Shown here: piece by piece, positions 8,445-18,625 of the stretch | Numbering within the stretch: position 1 is the stretch's first letter | How the letters are laid out: every line of letters begins with the position of its first letter | Source: Clostridiales bacterium | GTDB taxonomy: Bacteria; Bacillota; Clostridia; Christensenellales; Borkfalkiaceae | Assembly: GCA_015055545.1 (NCBI GenBank) | Contig: SVHY01000001.1 | Coordinates: forward strand, 1 to 64,000 | Length of the DNA: 64,000 bases | Direction of reading: 5' to 3' | Notes under the pieces: generated by a model | Seen by the model: the letters and a program-made list of their open reading frames with translations, nothing else | What the model was told of the DNA's origin: nothing | Databases searched by the model: none | Program-made: the position numbers and the translations under genes

Positions 8445-8527
8445 AACGCAGGCTCAACGCCTGCGTTTTTAATATTCCGTTCTTCCAAGCAAATAATCCG
8501 AACTCACTTCAAAAAAATCACAAAGCC
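8445..8527. repeat. ~83-bp direct repeat (copy 2 of 7293-7375)
   Basis: This stretch matches 7293-7375 with a handful of differences. It covers the AACGCAGGC hairpin terminator and the 3' ends of the two XRE genes. The copies bracket a ~1.15-kb cassette holding XRE copy 1, its operators, the candidate RNA and the SLOG gene. Confidence 0.85.
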
Positions 8528-8675
8528 GCAATAAATCTTTAAAAGACGGTTCTTGATAATTACATTCCCAATGCGAAAGCGTGGGCACGGTAACGGACAA
8601 TTCCACCGCCAACGCCTTTTGCGTAAGTCCCTTTTCTAATCTCAATTCTTTTAATCTTTCGCCAAATGTTTTCAT
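8469..8675 (-). CDS. XRE-family repressor, 68 aa (copy 2)
   Basis: A single helix-turn-helix domain (RLKELRLEKGLTQKALAVEL, recognition helix around VTVPTLSHWECNYQEPS) ends in SDYLLGRTEY, nearly the same tail as copy 1. The recognition helix differs, matching a different operator (ATCGAAAAACGAT). The start at 8675 aligns with copy 1; the in-frame ATG at 8693 lies upstream of the -10. TATAAT at 8682-8687 ends 6 nt before the ATG and no SD is present, so the mRNA is probably leaderless. Confidence 0.85.
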   Translation of the reverse strand: MKTFGERLKELRLEKGLTQKALAVELSVTVPTLSHWECNYQEPSFKDLLRLCDFFEVSSDYLLGRTEY

Positions 8676-8698
8676 ATACATATTATAACACATAAACT

Positions 8699-8739
8699 AT
8701 CGAAAAACGATTGACAATCGAAAAACGATATGTTATAAT
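8699..8739 (+). promoter_or_regulatory. Rightward promoter with paired ATCGAAAAACGAT operators
   Basis: TTGACA (8711-8716), 17-nt spacer, TATAAT (8734-8739). Perfect palindromes ATCGAAAAACGAT lie at 8699-8711 and inside the spacer at 8717-8729. It is read away from XRE copy 2, but only ~70 nt follow before a terminator, so its target gene may have been lost or may be a short RNA. Confidence 0.75.
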
Positions 8740-8774
8740 ATACTTGCCACGCAAATCTCGGTAGTCGCCACGCT

Positions 8775-8815
8775 AAAAGCGCCCTGCTTATCATAAGCAA
8801 GGCGCGTTTATTGTA
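8775..8815. terminator. Terminator for ridA and the short rightward transcript
   Basis: GCGCC-C-TGCTTA pairs with TAAGCA-A-GGCGC, with one mismatch, followed by GTTTATT. On the minus strand it ends the branched-chain amino acid/ridA transcript. Confidence 0.75.
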
Positions 8816-8824
8816 GTATGTCAA

Positions 8825-9202
8825 TTATAAAGTTGCGATAACTTCCACTTCCACGAGCACGTTTTTAGGGAGTGTTTTCACGGCAACGCAGCTACGCGCG
8901 GGTTTGGTTGTGAAATACTCGGCGTAAACGGCGTTAAAAGCGGCGAAATCGTTCATATCCGCCAAAAAGCAAGTGGTTTTCACGGCTTTTTCAAAGCTAC
9001 TACCTGCCGCGGCAAGCACCGCGCCAAGATTTTGCATAACCTGTTTTGCCTGTTCTTCAATGGTGGTCGTTTCCACCGCACCCGTAGCGGGGTTGATAGG
9101 GATTTGTCCCGAAGTGAACACGATATTTCCGCAAACGATGGCTTGGGAATACGGTCCGATTGCCGCAGGTGCTTTATCCGTTGCTACTGTTTTCAATTCC
9201 AT
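8825..9202 (-). CDS. ridA: RidA family 2-iminobutanoate/2-iminopropanoate deaminase
   Basis: This 125-aa protein hydrolyses the reactive enamine/imine intermediates that PLP enzymes such as threonine dehydratase release. GPYSQAIVCGNIVFTSGQIP, CFLADMNDFAAFNAVYAEYF and the ARSCVAVKTLP strand carrying the substrate-binding Arg are classical RidA signatures. The length is normal. It follows ilvA on the same strand across a 220-bp hairpin array, which fits its role of clearing the IlvA product intermediates. SD AAGGAG is present. Confidence 0.93.
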   Translation of the reverse strand: MELKTVATDKAPAAIGPYSQAIVCGNIVFTSGQIPINPATGAVETTTIEEQAKQVMQNLGAVLAAAGSSFEKAVKTTCFLADMNDFAAFNAVYAEYFTTKPARSCVAVKTLPKNVLVEVEVIATL

Positions 9203-9227
9203 AATAGTATTTCTCCTTATATTTGAA

Positions 9228-9425
9228 TGAATTTCAAACTTCGTTTGCGTGAATTGAAATCAAAGATTTCATGAATTGCCCTACGGGCGTGAATTGCAAA
9301 ACTTTGTTTTGCATTATGGAAATATTACCACAATGACGGCAAAGCCGTCAATTCATGAACGCAAAGCGTTCAATTCATGCGCCAACGGCGCAATTCACGA
9401 AAAGCATAGCTTTTCAATTCATTAA
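9228..9425. repeat. Mirror-spaced hairpin array (ridA-ilvA gap)
   Basis: About eight small palindromes with unrelated stems follow one another: AAATCaaaGATTT, CCCtacGGG, CAAAActtTGTTTTG, ACGGCaaaGCCGT, AACGCaaaGCGTT, CGCCaacGGCG, AAAAGcataGCTTTT. In the left half each is followed by TGAATTG, in the right half by CAATTCA, so the spacers are mirrored about the core near 9311-9339 (ATGGAAATATTACCACAATG). No gene or promoter is evident here. Confidence 0.85.
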
Positions 9426-9428
9426 TCT

Positions 9429-10625
9429 TTAATCCAAAAGTTTAAAGCCGTAATCCGTCAACGCTTTCTTTATTTCTTCAATGTGCGCGAAATTACGCGT
9501 TTCCAAGATAATACGCAAATAACAACCGTTGACGTCCGAACCCTCGTTCGCACGTTCGTGGTGTACGCTCGTTACGTTGCCGCCCAAGTCGGCGATAATG
9601 CGCGATACGTGCTTTAATTGTCCGGGTTTGTCCATAAGCTCGATCATGAGCTGACAGCTTCTGCCCGACATCAAAAGCCCACGCTTGATAACGCGCGATA
9701 ATATGGTCACGTCGATATTCCCGCCCGAAAGCAAGCACACCGCTTTTTTGCCCGTCAAGTCCACTTTCTTGAACATAGCCGCCGCTACGGCAACCGCGCC
9801 CGCACCCTCGGTTACGAGTTTGTGCTGTTCCATAAGCGCCAAAATCGCCGCGGAAATTTCATCGTCCGTTACCGTTACGATTTCGTCCACGTACTTGCTG
9901 CAAAGTTCGTACGTCAAATCCCCGGGCTTTTTCACGGCGATACCGTCCGCAATCGTCGAAACGGAGGCAAGCTCTTCAATTTGTCCGTCTTCCACCGACT
10001 TTTTCATAGACGGCGCGCCCGCCGCTTGTACGCCGTACACTTTCACGCGCGGGTTTACCGTTTTCATGGTATACGCCACGCCCGAAATTAAACCACCGCC
10101 GCCGATAGGCACGAGCACCGCGTCTAAATCCGCGATTTGCTCAATAAGTTCCAAGGCAATCGTGCCTTGACCTGCAATTACGTCGGGGTCGTTAAACGGG
10201 TGAATGAACGTATACCCCTTTTCGTCGCGGAGCTGCAACGCTTTTTGATACGCGTCGTCGTAAACGCCCTCCACAAGGCACACTTCCGCGCCGTAGTTTT
10301 TTGTCGCCTCCACTTTGGAAATGGGCGCGCCGTCGGGCAAACAAATCACCGATTTAATGCCGTTCTTCGTCGCCGCCAAGGCAACGCCTTGCGCGTGATT
10401 CCCTGCCGAACAAGCAATCACCCCACGCGCTTTTTCCTCGTCCGAAAGCGTGGTCATTTTATAATACGCCCCGCGCACCTTGAACGAACCCGTAATCTGC
10501 AAATTTTCCGTTTTCAAATACAAGTCCGCCCCCGGGCAGAGCTTGGGCGCGTAAATCACGTCCGTCTTTCTTATTACGCCTTTAAGCGCATTACTTGCTC
10601 TGTACACGTTATCAATCGTCAACAT
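9429..10625 (-). CDS. ilvA: Threonine ammonia-lyase (threonine dehydratase)
   Basis: This 398-aa PLP enzyme converts threonine to 2-oxobutanoate, the entry to isoleucine. GSFKVRGA carries the PLP lysine (K49), SAGNHAQG and GGGGLISG bind the cofactor phosphate and substrate. A single C-terminal ACT-like domain (about 325-398) follows. This is the short one-ACT form, not the two-domain IlvA, so control by isoleucine may be weaker or by another ligand. I use the ATG at 10623-10625 with GGGG upstream; a TTG two codons earlier is possible. It lies in the leu/ilv block, upstream of ridA. Confidence 0.93.
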   Translation of the reverse strand: MLTIDNVYRASNALKGVIRKTDVIYAPKLCPGADLYLKTENLQITGSFKVRGAYYKMTTLSDEEKARGVIACSAGNHAQGVALAATKNGIKSVICLPDGAPISKVEATKNYGAEVCLVEGVYDDAYQKALQLRDEKGYTFIHPFNDPDVIAGQGTIALELIEQIADLDAVLVPIGGGGLISGVAYTMKTVNPRVKVYGVQAAGAPSMKKSVEDGQIEELASVSTIADGIAVKKPGDLTYELCSKYVDEIVTVTDDEISAAILALMEQHKLVTEGAGAVAVAAAMFKKVDLTGKKAVCLLSGGNIDVTILSRVIKRGLLMSGRSCQLMIELMDKPGQLKHVSRIIADLGGNVTSVHHERANEGSDVNGCYLRIILETRNFAHIEEIKKALTDYGFKLLD

Positions 10626-10654
10626 AGTCAATACCCCGTTTTAAATATCTTCCA

Positions 10655-10688
10655 CCATTTTGCATTATGCATTATGCATTTTGCATTA
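10655..10688. repeat. TGCATTA-type repeat stretch
   Basis: Five TGCATT units (ATTTTGCATTATGCATTATG and on) form a partial copy of the element seen complete at 20340-20435 and 51252-51342. It fills the gap between the DUF815 gene and ilvA. Confidence 0.7.
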
Positions 10689-11867
10689 TAATAAGCTGTC
10701 TATAAACTGTTCCGCGCACCGCGCCGAACGGCTGCCCTTTTTGAGCGCAAACGCTTCCGCTTGCAAATCGAGTTCTTCGCCGCTCATTTGTACCCCGCGC
10801 CGCGCCGCTAATTCGCGCACGATTTCCAAATACAACGCCTTGTTGGGTTTAGAGAACAGCACCACAAGCCCGAACCGTTCGGACAACGAGAGCGTTTCTT
10901 GCAACGTATCGTTTCTATGCACGTCGTCGCCGTCGCGGTCGGAAAAGCTTTCCTTAATGATATGGCGACGGTTGCTCGTCGCGTAAATCACGGCGTTATC
11001 CGCTTTCGCGCTTGCCGAACCTTCCAGCGCGGCTTTGAGCATACTGAAATCGTCGTCGCTCTTTCTAAACGATAAGTCGTCGATAAAGATTATAAACTTC
11101 AACGGATTGCCGCTGATTTTACCCATGACGTAAGGCAAATAATGCAGTTGGTCTTTGCGCAGTTCGATAAGTCGCACGCCCTCGTCGAAAAAGGCGTTCG
11201 CCACCGCTTTGACAGTGGACGATTTCCCCGCGCCCGCGTCGCCGCAAAGCAACGTATTTGCCGCAGGTCGGTTTTCCACGAACGCGCGCGTGTTCGCAAT
11301 CACACGTTCCCGTTCCTTTTCATAACCTACGAAACTCGCAAGCGTAGTCTTGTCCGCGCTGATAATCGGTTCAATTTCTCTATCGTCCGACAAACGGAAC
11401 ATACCGTGCGCGGAAAAGATACCGTACCCGTATTTCCCGATCGAACGCAAACGTTTTTGATACGCGCCGACGAAATCCTTTTTCTTAGACGAAAAAGCGG
11501 GTAAATCGCTTTCCGACACACCCATGTCTGCGGCGAAATCGGAAACAGTGAGCGCGGCGAACTCGGAAAACACGGCAAGTTCACGCTTTGCCGCGCTTAA
11601 AATCGCCGCCGAAATTTTCTTGTTTTGCGCCACCGCTTTCACGTACACGTTCTCGTTTTCAAATACGAGTTTTTCAGAAAGCTCGGTTAAAGAATCGCCG
11701 TGTTGATAAATTTCCGCAACGAAAGCCGCGTACGCGCGCCGTTTTGGCGCGCCGTTTTCCGCTTGACAATACGTATCGAACGCGCGGAAGAGCGGCGTTT
11801 GCATTACGCCGTTGAACACGCTAGTCAGCGCCAAGTTTTCATACGTTGTTTTAACTGCTAAACTCAT
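10686..11867 (-). CDS. DUF815-type AAA+ ATPase
   Basis: The 393-aa protein has an N-terminal helical region and a C-terminal P-loop ATPase. GDAGAGKSS (about 210-218) is Walker A, KFIIFIDDLSF Walker B, VIYATSNRRH sensor 1. These are hallmarks of DUF815, an AAA+ family of unknown role whose gene often stands alone in Firmicutes. It sits between leuB and ilvA, which is not a metabolic match and may be incidental. The chosen ATG (11867) follows AAGGTAG and lies 7 nt after the leuB stop; an upstream start overlapping leuB is less likely. Confidence 0.85.
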   Translation of the reverse strand: MSLAVKTTYENLALTSVFNGVMQTPLFRAFDTYCQAENGAPKRRAYAAFVAEIYQHGDSLTELSEKLVFENENVYVKAVAQNKKISAAILSAAKRELAVFSEFAALTVSDFAADMGVSESDLPAFSSKKKDFVGAYQKRLRSIGKYGYGIFSAHGMFRLSDDREIEPIISADKTTLASFVGYEKERERVIANTRAFVENRPAANTLLCGDAGAGKSSTVKAVANAFFDEGVRLIELRKDQLHYLPYVMGKISGNPLKFIIFIDDLSFRKSDDDFSMLKAALEGSASAKADNAVIYATSNRRHIIKESFSDRDGDDVHRNDTLQETLSLSERFGLVVLFSKPNKALYLEIVRELAARRGVQMSGEELDLQAEAFALKKGSRSARCAEQFIDSLL

Positions 11868-11874
11868 ATCTACC

Positions 11875-12945
11875 TTACAGATTTTCAATAATTTTATCCG
11901 TCATTTCCACGGTCGAAAGCGCGTTTTCACCGCCGCGCAAGTCCGCCGTTCTATATCCTGCGTTAAGCACTTTATCCACGGCGTTTACAATCGCGTCCGC
12001 CGCCGCGCTTTCGTTAAACGCGTACAAGAGCATCATCGCCGCCGACAAAACCGTAGCGATAGGATTCGCCTTGTTTTGTCCCGCGATATCGGGCGCAGAG
12101 CCGTGAATGGGTTCGTACAAACCGCGCGTTTCGCCCGAAAGGCTTGCGCTGGGCAACATACCGATAGAACCCGTAATTTGCGATGCTTCGTCGGAAAGAA
12201 TATCCCCGAACATATTGCTCGTTACGATAACGTCGAATTGCGACGGGTTTTTTACGAGCTGCATCGCCGCGTTATCCACAAGCATATCCGAAACTTCTAC
12301 GTCCGTATATTCCGCCGCGATTTCGTGTACGATTTTCCGCCAAAGTCGCGACGTTTCCAAAACGTTCGCCTTGTCAATGCTCGTGAGTTTCTTTCTACGT
12401 TTTCTCGCCGTTTCAAAAGCTACGCGCACGATGCGTTCGATTTCCATACGGCTATAACTTTCCGTATCGTACGCCTCTTCGCCGTACTTACCCTCGCGAT
12501 AGCCGCGTTCGCCGAAATAAATCCCGCCCGTAAGCTCGCGCACGATCATAATATCAAAACCGTTTGCCACGATATCCGCGCGGAGCGGGCAATCGTCCTT
12601 TAACGCAGGGTATAATTTCGCAGGCCGAAGGTTGGTAAAAAGCCCCATCGCCGCACGAATCCCCAAAAGCGCCTTTTCAGGGCGCAAATGCCCGGGGAGC
12701 GTATCCCATTTCGGTCCACCGACCGCACCGAGCAAAACGCTGTCGCTTGCCAAGCACCCTTTCACCGTTTCTTCAGGCAGAGGCTGACCGCAAGCGTCGA
12801 TAGCCGCACCGCCGATAAGATAGGGGGTAAAGGTAAAGGAAAGGTCGAACTTTTCCCCCACGGCTTTCAAAACGCGCACCGCGCTATCCACGATCTCAGG
12901 GCCGATACCGTCCCCGCGTAATAATCCGATTTTATACTGTTTCAT
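11875..12945 (-). CDS. leuB: 3-isopropylmalate dehydrogenase
   Basis: The 356-aa enzyme oxidises and decarboxylates 3-isopropylmalate to 2-oxoisocaproate using NAD+, the third leucine-specific step. GDGIGPEI at the N-terminus, [13 protein letters not shown], the [11 protein letters not shown] motif and [13 protein letters not shown] with the metal-binding Asp residues are diagnostic. TAGGAG lies 7 nt upstream of the ATG at 12945; a longer reading to 12966 runs into TGCATTA repeat sequence. It follows leuD in the usual leuCDB order. Confidence 0.96.
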   Translation of the reverse strand: MKQYKIGLLRGDGIGPEIVDSAVRVLKAVGEKFDLSFTFTPYLIGGAAIDACGQPLPEETVKGCLASDSVLLGAVGGPKWDTLPGHLRPEKALLGIRAAMGLFTNLRPAKLYPALKDDCPLRADIVANGFDIMIVRELTGGIYFGERGYREGKYGEEAYDTESYSRMEIERIVRVAFETARKRRKKLTSIDKANVLETSRLWRKIVHEIAAEYTDVEVSDMLVDNAAMQLVKNPSQFDVIVTSNMFGDILSDEASQITGSIGMLPSASLSGETRGLYEPIHGSAPDIAGQNKANPIATVLSAAMMLLYAFNESAAADAIVNAVDKVLNAGYRTADLRGGENALSTVEMTDKIIENL

Positions 12946-12987
12946 AATTTCTCCTAAATTATGCATTCTGCATTACGCATTATGCAT

Positions 12988-13482
12988 TTACTTAACGTCG
13001 CCTTTTTGAATGGACGCTACCAAGCCGCCGTTTTCAATAATCTTTTGAATGAACGCAGGGAACGGTTGCGTTTTAAACGCTTTGTTCGTCGTACGGTTAT
13101 AAATCACACCGTTGTCTAAATCCGCTTCCACTTTATCGCCGTTTTCAATCCCTTCCACCGCTTCGGGACATTCCACGATAGCAAGCCCGATATTGATAGA
13201 ATTACGGTAGAAAATGCGAGCAAAGCTCTTGGCAATCACGACGGAAATGCCGCTTTCTTTGATAGCGATGGGCGCGTGTTCACGCGACGAACCGCAACCG
13301 AAGTTAAACCCCGCCACCATGATATCGCCCGCGCACACCTTTTTGGTGAACTCCGCGTCTATATCTTCCATACAATGGGACGCAAGCTCTTTTTTATCGC
13401 TGGTATTTAAGTACCGCGCAGGAATAATAACGTCCGTATCTACGTTGTTGCCGTATTTAATGGCTTTTCCGTTAAATTTCAT
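12988..13482 (-). CDS. leuD: 3-isopropylmalate dehydratase, small subunit
   Basis: This 164-aa swivel subunit pairs with LeuC to isomerise 2- to 3-isopropylmalate. [20 protein letters not shown] and [14 protein letters not shown] are signature segments. The short length matches the archaeal/clostridial-type LeuD. Its ATG overlaps the leuC stop by four bases, implying translational coupling, and GGAGGTGCTGAA provides the SD. Confidence 0.96.
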   Translation of the reverse strand: MKFNGKAIKYGNNVDTDVIIPARYLNTSDKKELASHCMEDIDAEFTKKVCAGDIMVAGFNFGCGSSREHAPIAIKESGISVVIAKSFARIFYRNSINIGLAIVECPEAVEGIENGDKVEADLDNGVIYNRTTNKAFKTQPFPAFIQKIIENGGLVASIQKGDVK

Positions 13483-14744
13483 TTCAGCACCTCCATAGGG
13501 TCGGCGATACGTCCTGCAATCGCGCTTGCCGCGGCAACCGCAGGGGATGCGAGATACACTTCCGACTTCACGTCGCCCATACGCCCGACGAAGTTTCGAT
13601 TCGTCGTCGCCACCGCGCGTTCACCTGCCGCAAGGATACCCATGTACCCGCCAAGACAAGGTCCGCAAGTAGGCGTGGAAACTACGCAACCCGCCTCGAT
13701 AAATATTTTAAGCAGCCCGTTTTCCATGGCTTTCAAGTAAATGTCTTGCGTAGCGGGAATAATAATCGCACGCACGTTTTTCGCGACCTTTTTGCCTTTC
13801 AAAATCATCGCCGCTTCTTCAATGTCTTTATAATGCCCGTTGGTACACGAACCGATAACCACTTGGTCGATTTTCACGTCGCCGATTTCTTCGAACGTCT
13901 TGGTGTTTTCGGGCAAATGCGGGAACGCTACCGTCGAACGGATTGTGGACAAATCAATTTCGTACGTTTCGTCGTACACCGCGTCGTCGTCCGCTTTGTA
14001 AGCAACGAACGCTCTGTCGCTGCGTTCTTTCACGTACGCCGCCGTCTGCTCGTCCACTTCAAAAATCCCGTTCTTTGCACCCGCCTCAATCGCCATGTTC
14101 GCAATCGTCAGTCTGTCGTACACGGTGAGCGCTTGCACACCCTCGCCCACGAATTCCATGGACTTATATAAAGCCCCGTCCACACCGATTTTACCGATGA
14201 TATGCAAAATAACGTCCTTGCCCGATACGTACTTATTCAGCTTACCTTTGAGCACGAACTTAATAGCGGACGGCACTTTAAACCAAGCCTTACCCGTCGC
14301 CATACCGCACGCCATGTCCGTCGAACCCACGCCCGTGGAGAACGCACCGATAGCGCCGTACGTGCAAGTATGCGAATCCGCGCCGATTACTACGTCGCCA
14401 GGCACGACCAACCCTTTTTCAGGGAGCAGAGCGTGTTCAATACCCATTCTACCCACGTCGTAAAAATGCGTAACGTCGTGTTCGTTGCAGAAATCGCGGC
14501 ACATTTTACATTGTACGGCGGCTTTGATATCCTTATTGGGCGCAAAGTGGTCCATGACCATCGTAACCTTGTCCTTATCGAACACGGTTTTTGCACCGAT
14601 TCTTTGAAATTCTTTAATCGCAACGGGCGAGGTAATATCGTTGCCGAGCACTCTGTCCACGTTCACGAGTACGAGTTGCCCCGCCTCGACGGTATCAAGC
14701 CCCGCGTGCGCCGCAAGAATTTTTTGCGTCATTGTCATTCCCAT
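13479..14744 (-). CDS. leuC: 3-isopropylmalate dehydratase, large subunit
   Basis: The 421-aa aconitase-family subunit carries the 4Fe-4S cluster. [11 protein letters not shown] and VIGSCTNG with the later [11 protein letters not shown] hold the three cluster cysteines. Its size and the separate leuD place it in the LeuC2/homoaconitase-like group common in Clostridia and archaea. TGGAGT precedes the ATG. The leuCDB genes follow ilvD. Confidence 0.95.
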   Translation of the reverse strand: MGMTMTQKILAAHAGLDTVEAGQLVLVNVDRVLGNDITSPVAIKEFQRIGAKTVFDKDKVTMVMDHFAPNKDIKAAVQCKMCRDFCNEHDVTHFYDVGRMGIEHALLPEKGLVVPGDVVIGADSHTCTYGAIGAFSTGVGSTDMACGMATGKAWFKVPSAIKFVLKGKLNKYVSGKDVILHIIGKIGVDGALYKSMEFVGEGVQALTVYDRLTIANMAIEAGAKNGIFEVDEQTAAYVKERSDRAFVAYKADDDAVYDETYEIDLSTIRSTVAFPHLPENTKTFEEIGDVKIDQVVIGSCTNGHYKDIEEAAMILKGKKVAKNVRAIIIPATQDIYLKAMENGLLKIFIEAGCVVSTPTCGPCLGGYMGILAAGERAVATTNRNFVGRMGDVKSEVYLASPAVAAASAIAGRIADPMEVLK

Positions 14745-14801
14745 AATGTTTACTCCAAAATTACGTTCTTAAAAGCAGACAGTCGCTGCTATTTGAATGC
14801 A

Positions 14802-16460
14802 TTACTTATTAATGATTGCGCCTTTATCCGCGGAACTTACCTGCGCGGCGTACCGTTTCAAATACCCCGAAACTTCCTTTTTCTTCAAAGGCATTTCCGC
14901 TTTCCGTTTCGCAAGCTCTTCGTCGGAAACTTTGAGCGCGATTTTGTAATTGGGTATATCGATAGAAATGATATCGCCGTCTTTCACGTACGCAATCGTA
15001 CCGCCCGAAACCGCTTCGGGGGAAACGTGTCCGATACTCGCCCCGCGCGTCGCACCCGAGAATCTACCGTCGGTGATAAGAGCTACGTCCTTATCCAAAC
15101 CCATACCCGCAATAGCGGAAGTAGGCGATAACATCTCGCGCATACCAGGCCCGCCCGCAGGACCTTCGTAGCGGATCACCACCACGTCGCCCTTGACGAT
15201 TTTGCCCGCGTAGATAGCCGCGATACATTCTTCTTCGCTTTCAAATACTTTGGCAGGGCCCTCGTGCACGAGCATTTCAGGCGCAACCGCCGCACGTTTG
15301 ACCACGCACCCATCGGGGGCAAGGTTGCCTTTCAAAACGGCAATACCGCCCGTTTTCCCAAACGCGTTTTCGGGTTTTCTGATAACGTCGTCGTCCAAAT
15401 TCACCGCGTCTGCGATATTTTCGCCCAACGTCTTACCCGTGCAGGTCATTACGTCCGTTTCCAAAAGCCCTAAATTATCCAGCTCTTTCAAAACGGCGTA
15501 CACGCCGCCCGCCTCGTTCAAGTCCTCCATATAGGTAGGGCCAGCAGGAGCTAAATGGCACAAGTTAGGCGTTTTTTCGCTGATACGGTTGACTTCTTCC
15601 AAATCAAATTCCACGCCGCACTCGTTGGCAATCGCGGGCAAGTGCAACATACTATTCGTCGAACAGCCGAGTGCCATGTCCGCCGTGATTGCGTTTTTAA
15701 TCGCTTTCGCCGTCATGATATCGCGCGGGCGGATATTCTTTCTCACAAGCTCCATAACCTGCATACCCGCGTGTTTCGCAAGCTCGATACGCGCGGAATA
15801 CACCGCGGGAATCGTGCCGTTGCCCTTTAAGCCCATGCCGAGCACTTCCGTCAAGCAGTTCATGGAATTCGCCGTATACATACCCGAACACGAACCGCAG
15901 GTAGGACAAACTTTCTTTTCAAATTCGGTCAAACCACATTCGTCTAATTTGCCCGCTTTGTACGCGCCGACCGCCTCGAACATGCTCGAGAGCGAACGTT
16001 TTTTGCCGTTCACGCGCCCCGCAAGCATAGGTCCGCCGCTCACGAACACGGTGGGGATATTCAATCGCGCCGCCGCCATCAAAAGCCCGGGTACGTTCTT
16101 GTCGCAGTTGGGGATCATAACCAACCCGTCAAAGCCGTGCGCAAGCGTCATGGCCTCGGTGGAATCGGCAATCAAATCACGGGTAACGAGCGAATATTTC
16201 ATACCCGTATGCCCCATGGCGATCCCGTCGCAAACGGTGATAGCGGGGAACATAATCGGCGTACCGCCCGCCATCGCAACGCCAAGCTTTACGGCTTGCG
16301 CGATTTTGTCAAGATTGACGTGTCCAGGCACGATTTCGTTATAGGACGAAACGATACCGATAAGAGGACGGGACTGTTCCTCCTCCGTCAAACCGAGCGC
16401 GTGATACAGCGAACGGTGCGGAGCGTTATGAAACCCGTCAACGATAGTGTCTTTAATCAT
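14802..16460 (-). CDS. ilvD: Dihydroxy-acid dehydratase
   Basis: The 552-aa iron-sulfur dehydratase makes 2-oxoisovalerate and 2-oxo-3-methylvalerate, shared by Val, Leu and Ile synthesis. Cluster cysteines lie in NCDKNVPG and [35 protein letters not shown] near the C-terminus is the second family signature. Length is normal. AAAGGAG precedes the ATG. A 440-bp repeat region separates it from ilvC. Confidence 0.96.
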   Translation of the reverse strand: MIKDTIVDGFHNAPHRSLYHALGLTEEEQSRPLIGIVSSYNEIVPGHVNLDKIAQAVKLGVAMAGGTPIMFPAITVCDGIAMGHTGMKYSLVTRDLIADSTEAMTLAHGFDGLVMIPNCDKNVPGLLMAAARLNIPTVFVSGGPMLAGRVNGKKRSLSSMFEAVGAYKAGKLDECGLTEFEKKVCPTCGSCSGMYTANSMNCLTEVLGMGLKGNGTIPAVYSARIELAKHAGMQVMELVRKNIRPRDIMTAKAIKNAITADMALGCSTNSMLHLPAIANECGVEFDLEEVNRISEKTPNLCHLAPAGPTYMEDLNEAGGVYAVLKELDNLGLLETDVMTCTGKTLGENIADAVNLDDDVIRKPENAFGKTGGIAVLKGNLAPDGCVVKRAAVAPEMLVHEGPAKVFESEEECIAAIYAGKIVKGDVVVIRYEGPAGGPGMREMLSPTSAIAGMGLDKDVALITDGRFSGATRGASIGHVSPEAVSGGTIAYVKDGDIISIDIPNYKIALKVSDEELAKRKAEMPLKKKEVSGYLKRYAAQVSSADKGAIINK

Positions 16461-16902
16461 AATGATTCTCCTTTGGAAGAATGAACTGAAAAGCTATGCT
16501 TTTCGTGAAATGCAAAACAAGTTTTGCATGATTGAATAATTCCCACAATGCAAAGCCGTTTGTTGCCCATCTACACGCCGTAGCGTGTTGACCGCTACGC
16601 AGTGAAAAGCAAAACTACGTTTTGCTTTACATGGGGCTTATTTTGCCCTTATGGGCAACGCTTGCCAGCGAGGCGTAAAGGCGCTGCCTTTACAATCCGC
16701 AAGGGACATCGTCCCTTGACCCGTACCGTTGCCCGTCAAACGGAGCAAGACGCAAGCAAATCAAGGCGCGCCCACCCGTCAAAACGGATTAGATACGAGC
16801 AGAGCAAGAAAGGCGCGGATTGCCCGACGGGCGCGTACATAGACGTACGCAACCAAGGGCAACCGCAAGCCTGACGCCGCTATGCGACGTATATAATTCG
16901 TT
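16461..16902. repeat. Mosaic palindrome region between ilvD and ilvC
   Basis: No gene is supported here. 16526-16554 carries the core GATTGAATAATTCCCACAAT shared with other arrays. From ~16555 follow ACGCCGTAGCGT, AAGCAAAACTACGTTTTGCTT, GGGGCTTATTTTGCC, and GGGACATCGTCCC with CTTGACCC. The same ordered pieces with different stem sequences recur at 17985-18115, 22129-22270 and 44583-44863. 16745-16890 holds further GC-rich short palindromes. Confidence 0.8.
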
Positions 16903-18105
<1,203 letters not shown>

Positions 18106-18115
<10 letters not shown>

Positions 18116-18606
18116 AACAGCGTATTTGCGCCGCGTTCCAAAGCAACTACGCCCGTACGGCACATTTCCAAAATCCCGAACGGTTGCATGAGCTTTACAA
18201 ACGCGTCGATTTTAGACGGGTTGCCCGTAACTTCGATACACATGCTCTCCGTCGAATAATCGATAACGCTCGCACGGAATACGTCCACCGCGGTCATGAT
18301 ATCGTTTCTATACTCCGACTGATTGCTCACTTTGATAAGCATAAGCTCGCGTTTAATAGGTTCGTCTTCCAGCACTTCCACTTTCTTGACGACGAACAGT
18401 TTTTTCAGTTGGTTCACAAGCTGCGCTTTCACGTAATCGTCCCCGCTCATACTAATCGTGATACGGGAATATTCACTACGTTCCGTTTCACCAACGGTAA
18501 GCGTATCGATATTGAAATTCCGACGGGTGAACATACTCGTTACGCGCGTTAAAACGCCCGATTTATTTTCTACGTATACGGCTATTACAAATTTATTGTT
18601 TTCCAT
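18106..18606 (-). CDS. ilvN: Acetolactate synthase, small (regulatory) subunit
   Basis: The 166-aa subunit stabilises IlvB and gives feedback control, mainly by valine. The N-terminal ACT domain holds VENKSGVLTRVTSMFTRRNF and IDTLTVGETE; the C-terminal half is the ALS_ss_C domain. Length matches IlvH/IlvN. AAAGGAGG precedes the ATG at 18606, 19 nt after the ilvB stop. IlvH is an equivalent name. Confidence 0.95.
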
Positions 18607-18625
18607 AATTTCCTCCTTTCTGCGT

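Noticed and set aside
9228-9425. CRISPR array
   Set aside because: The repeated word is only ~7 nt, the between-units are palindromes rather than unique spacers, and no cas gene is present.
16602-16874. 90-codon open frame in the ilvD-ilvC gap
   Set aside because: Made entirely of mosaic palindromes, no SD; the same repeats elsewhere do not keep the frame open.
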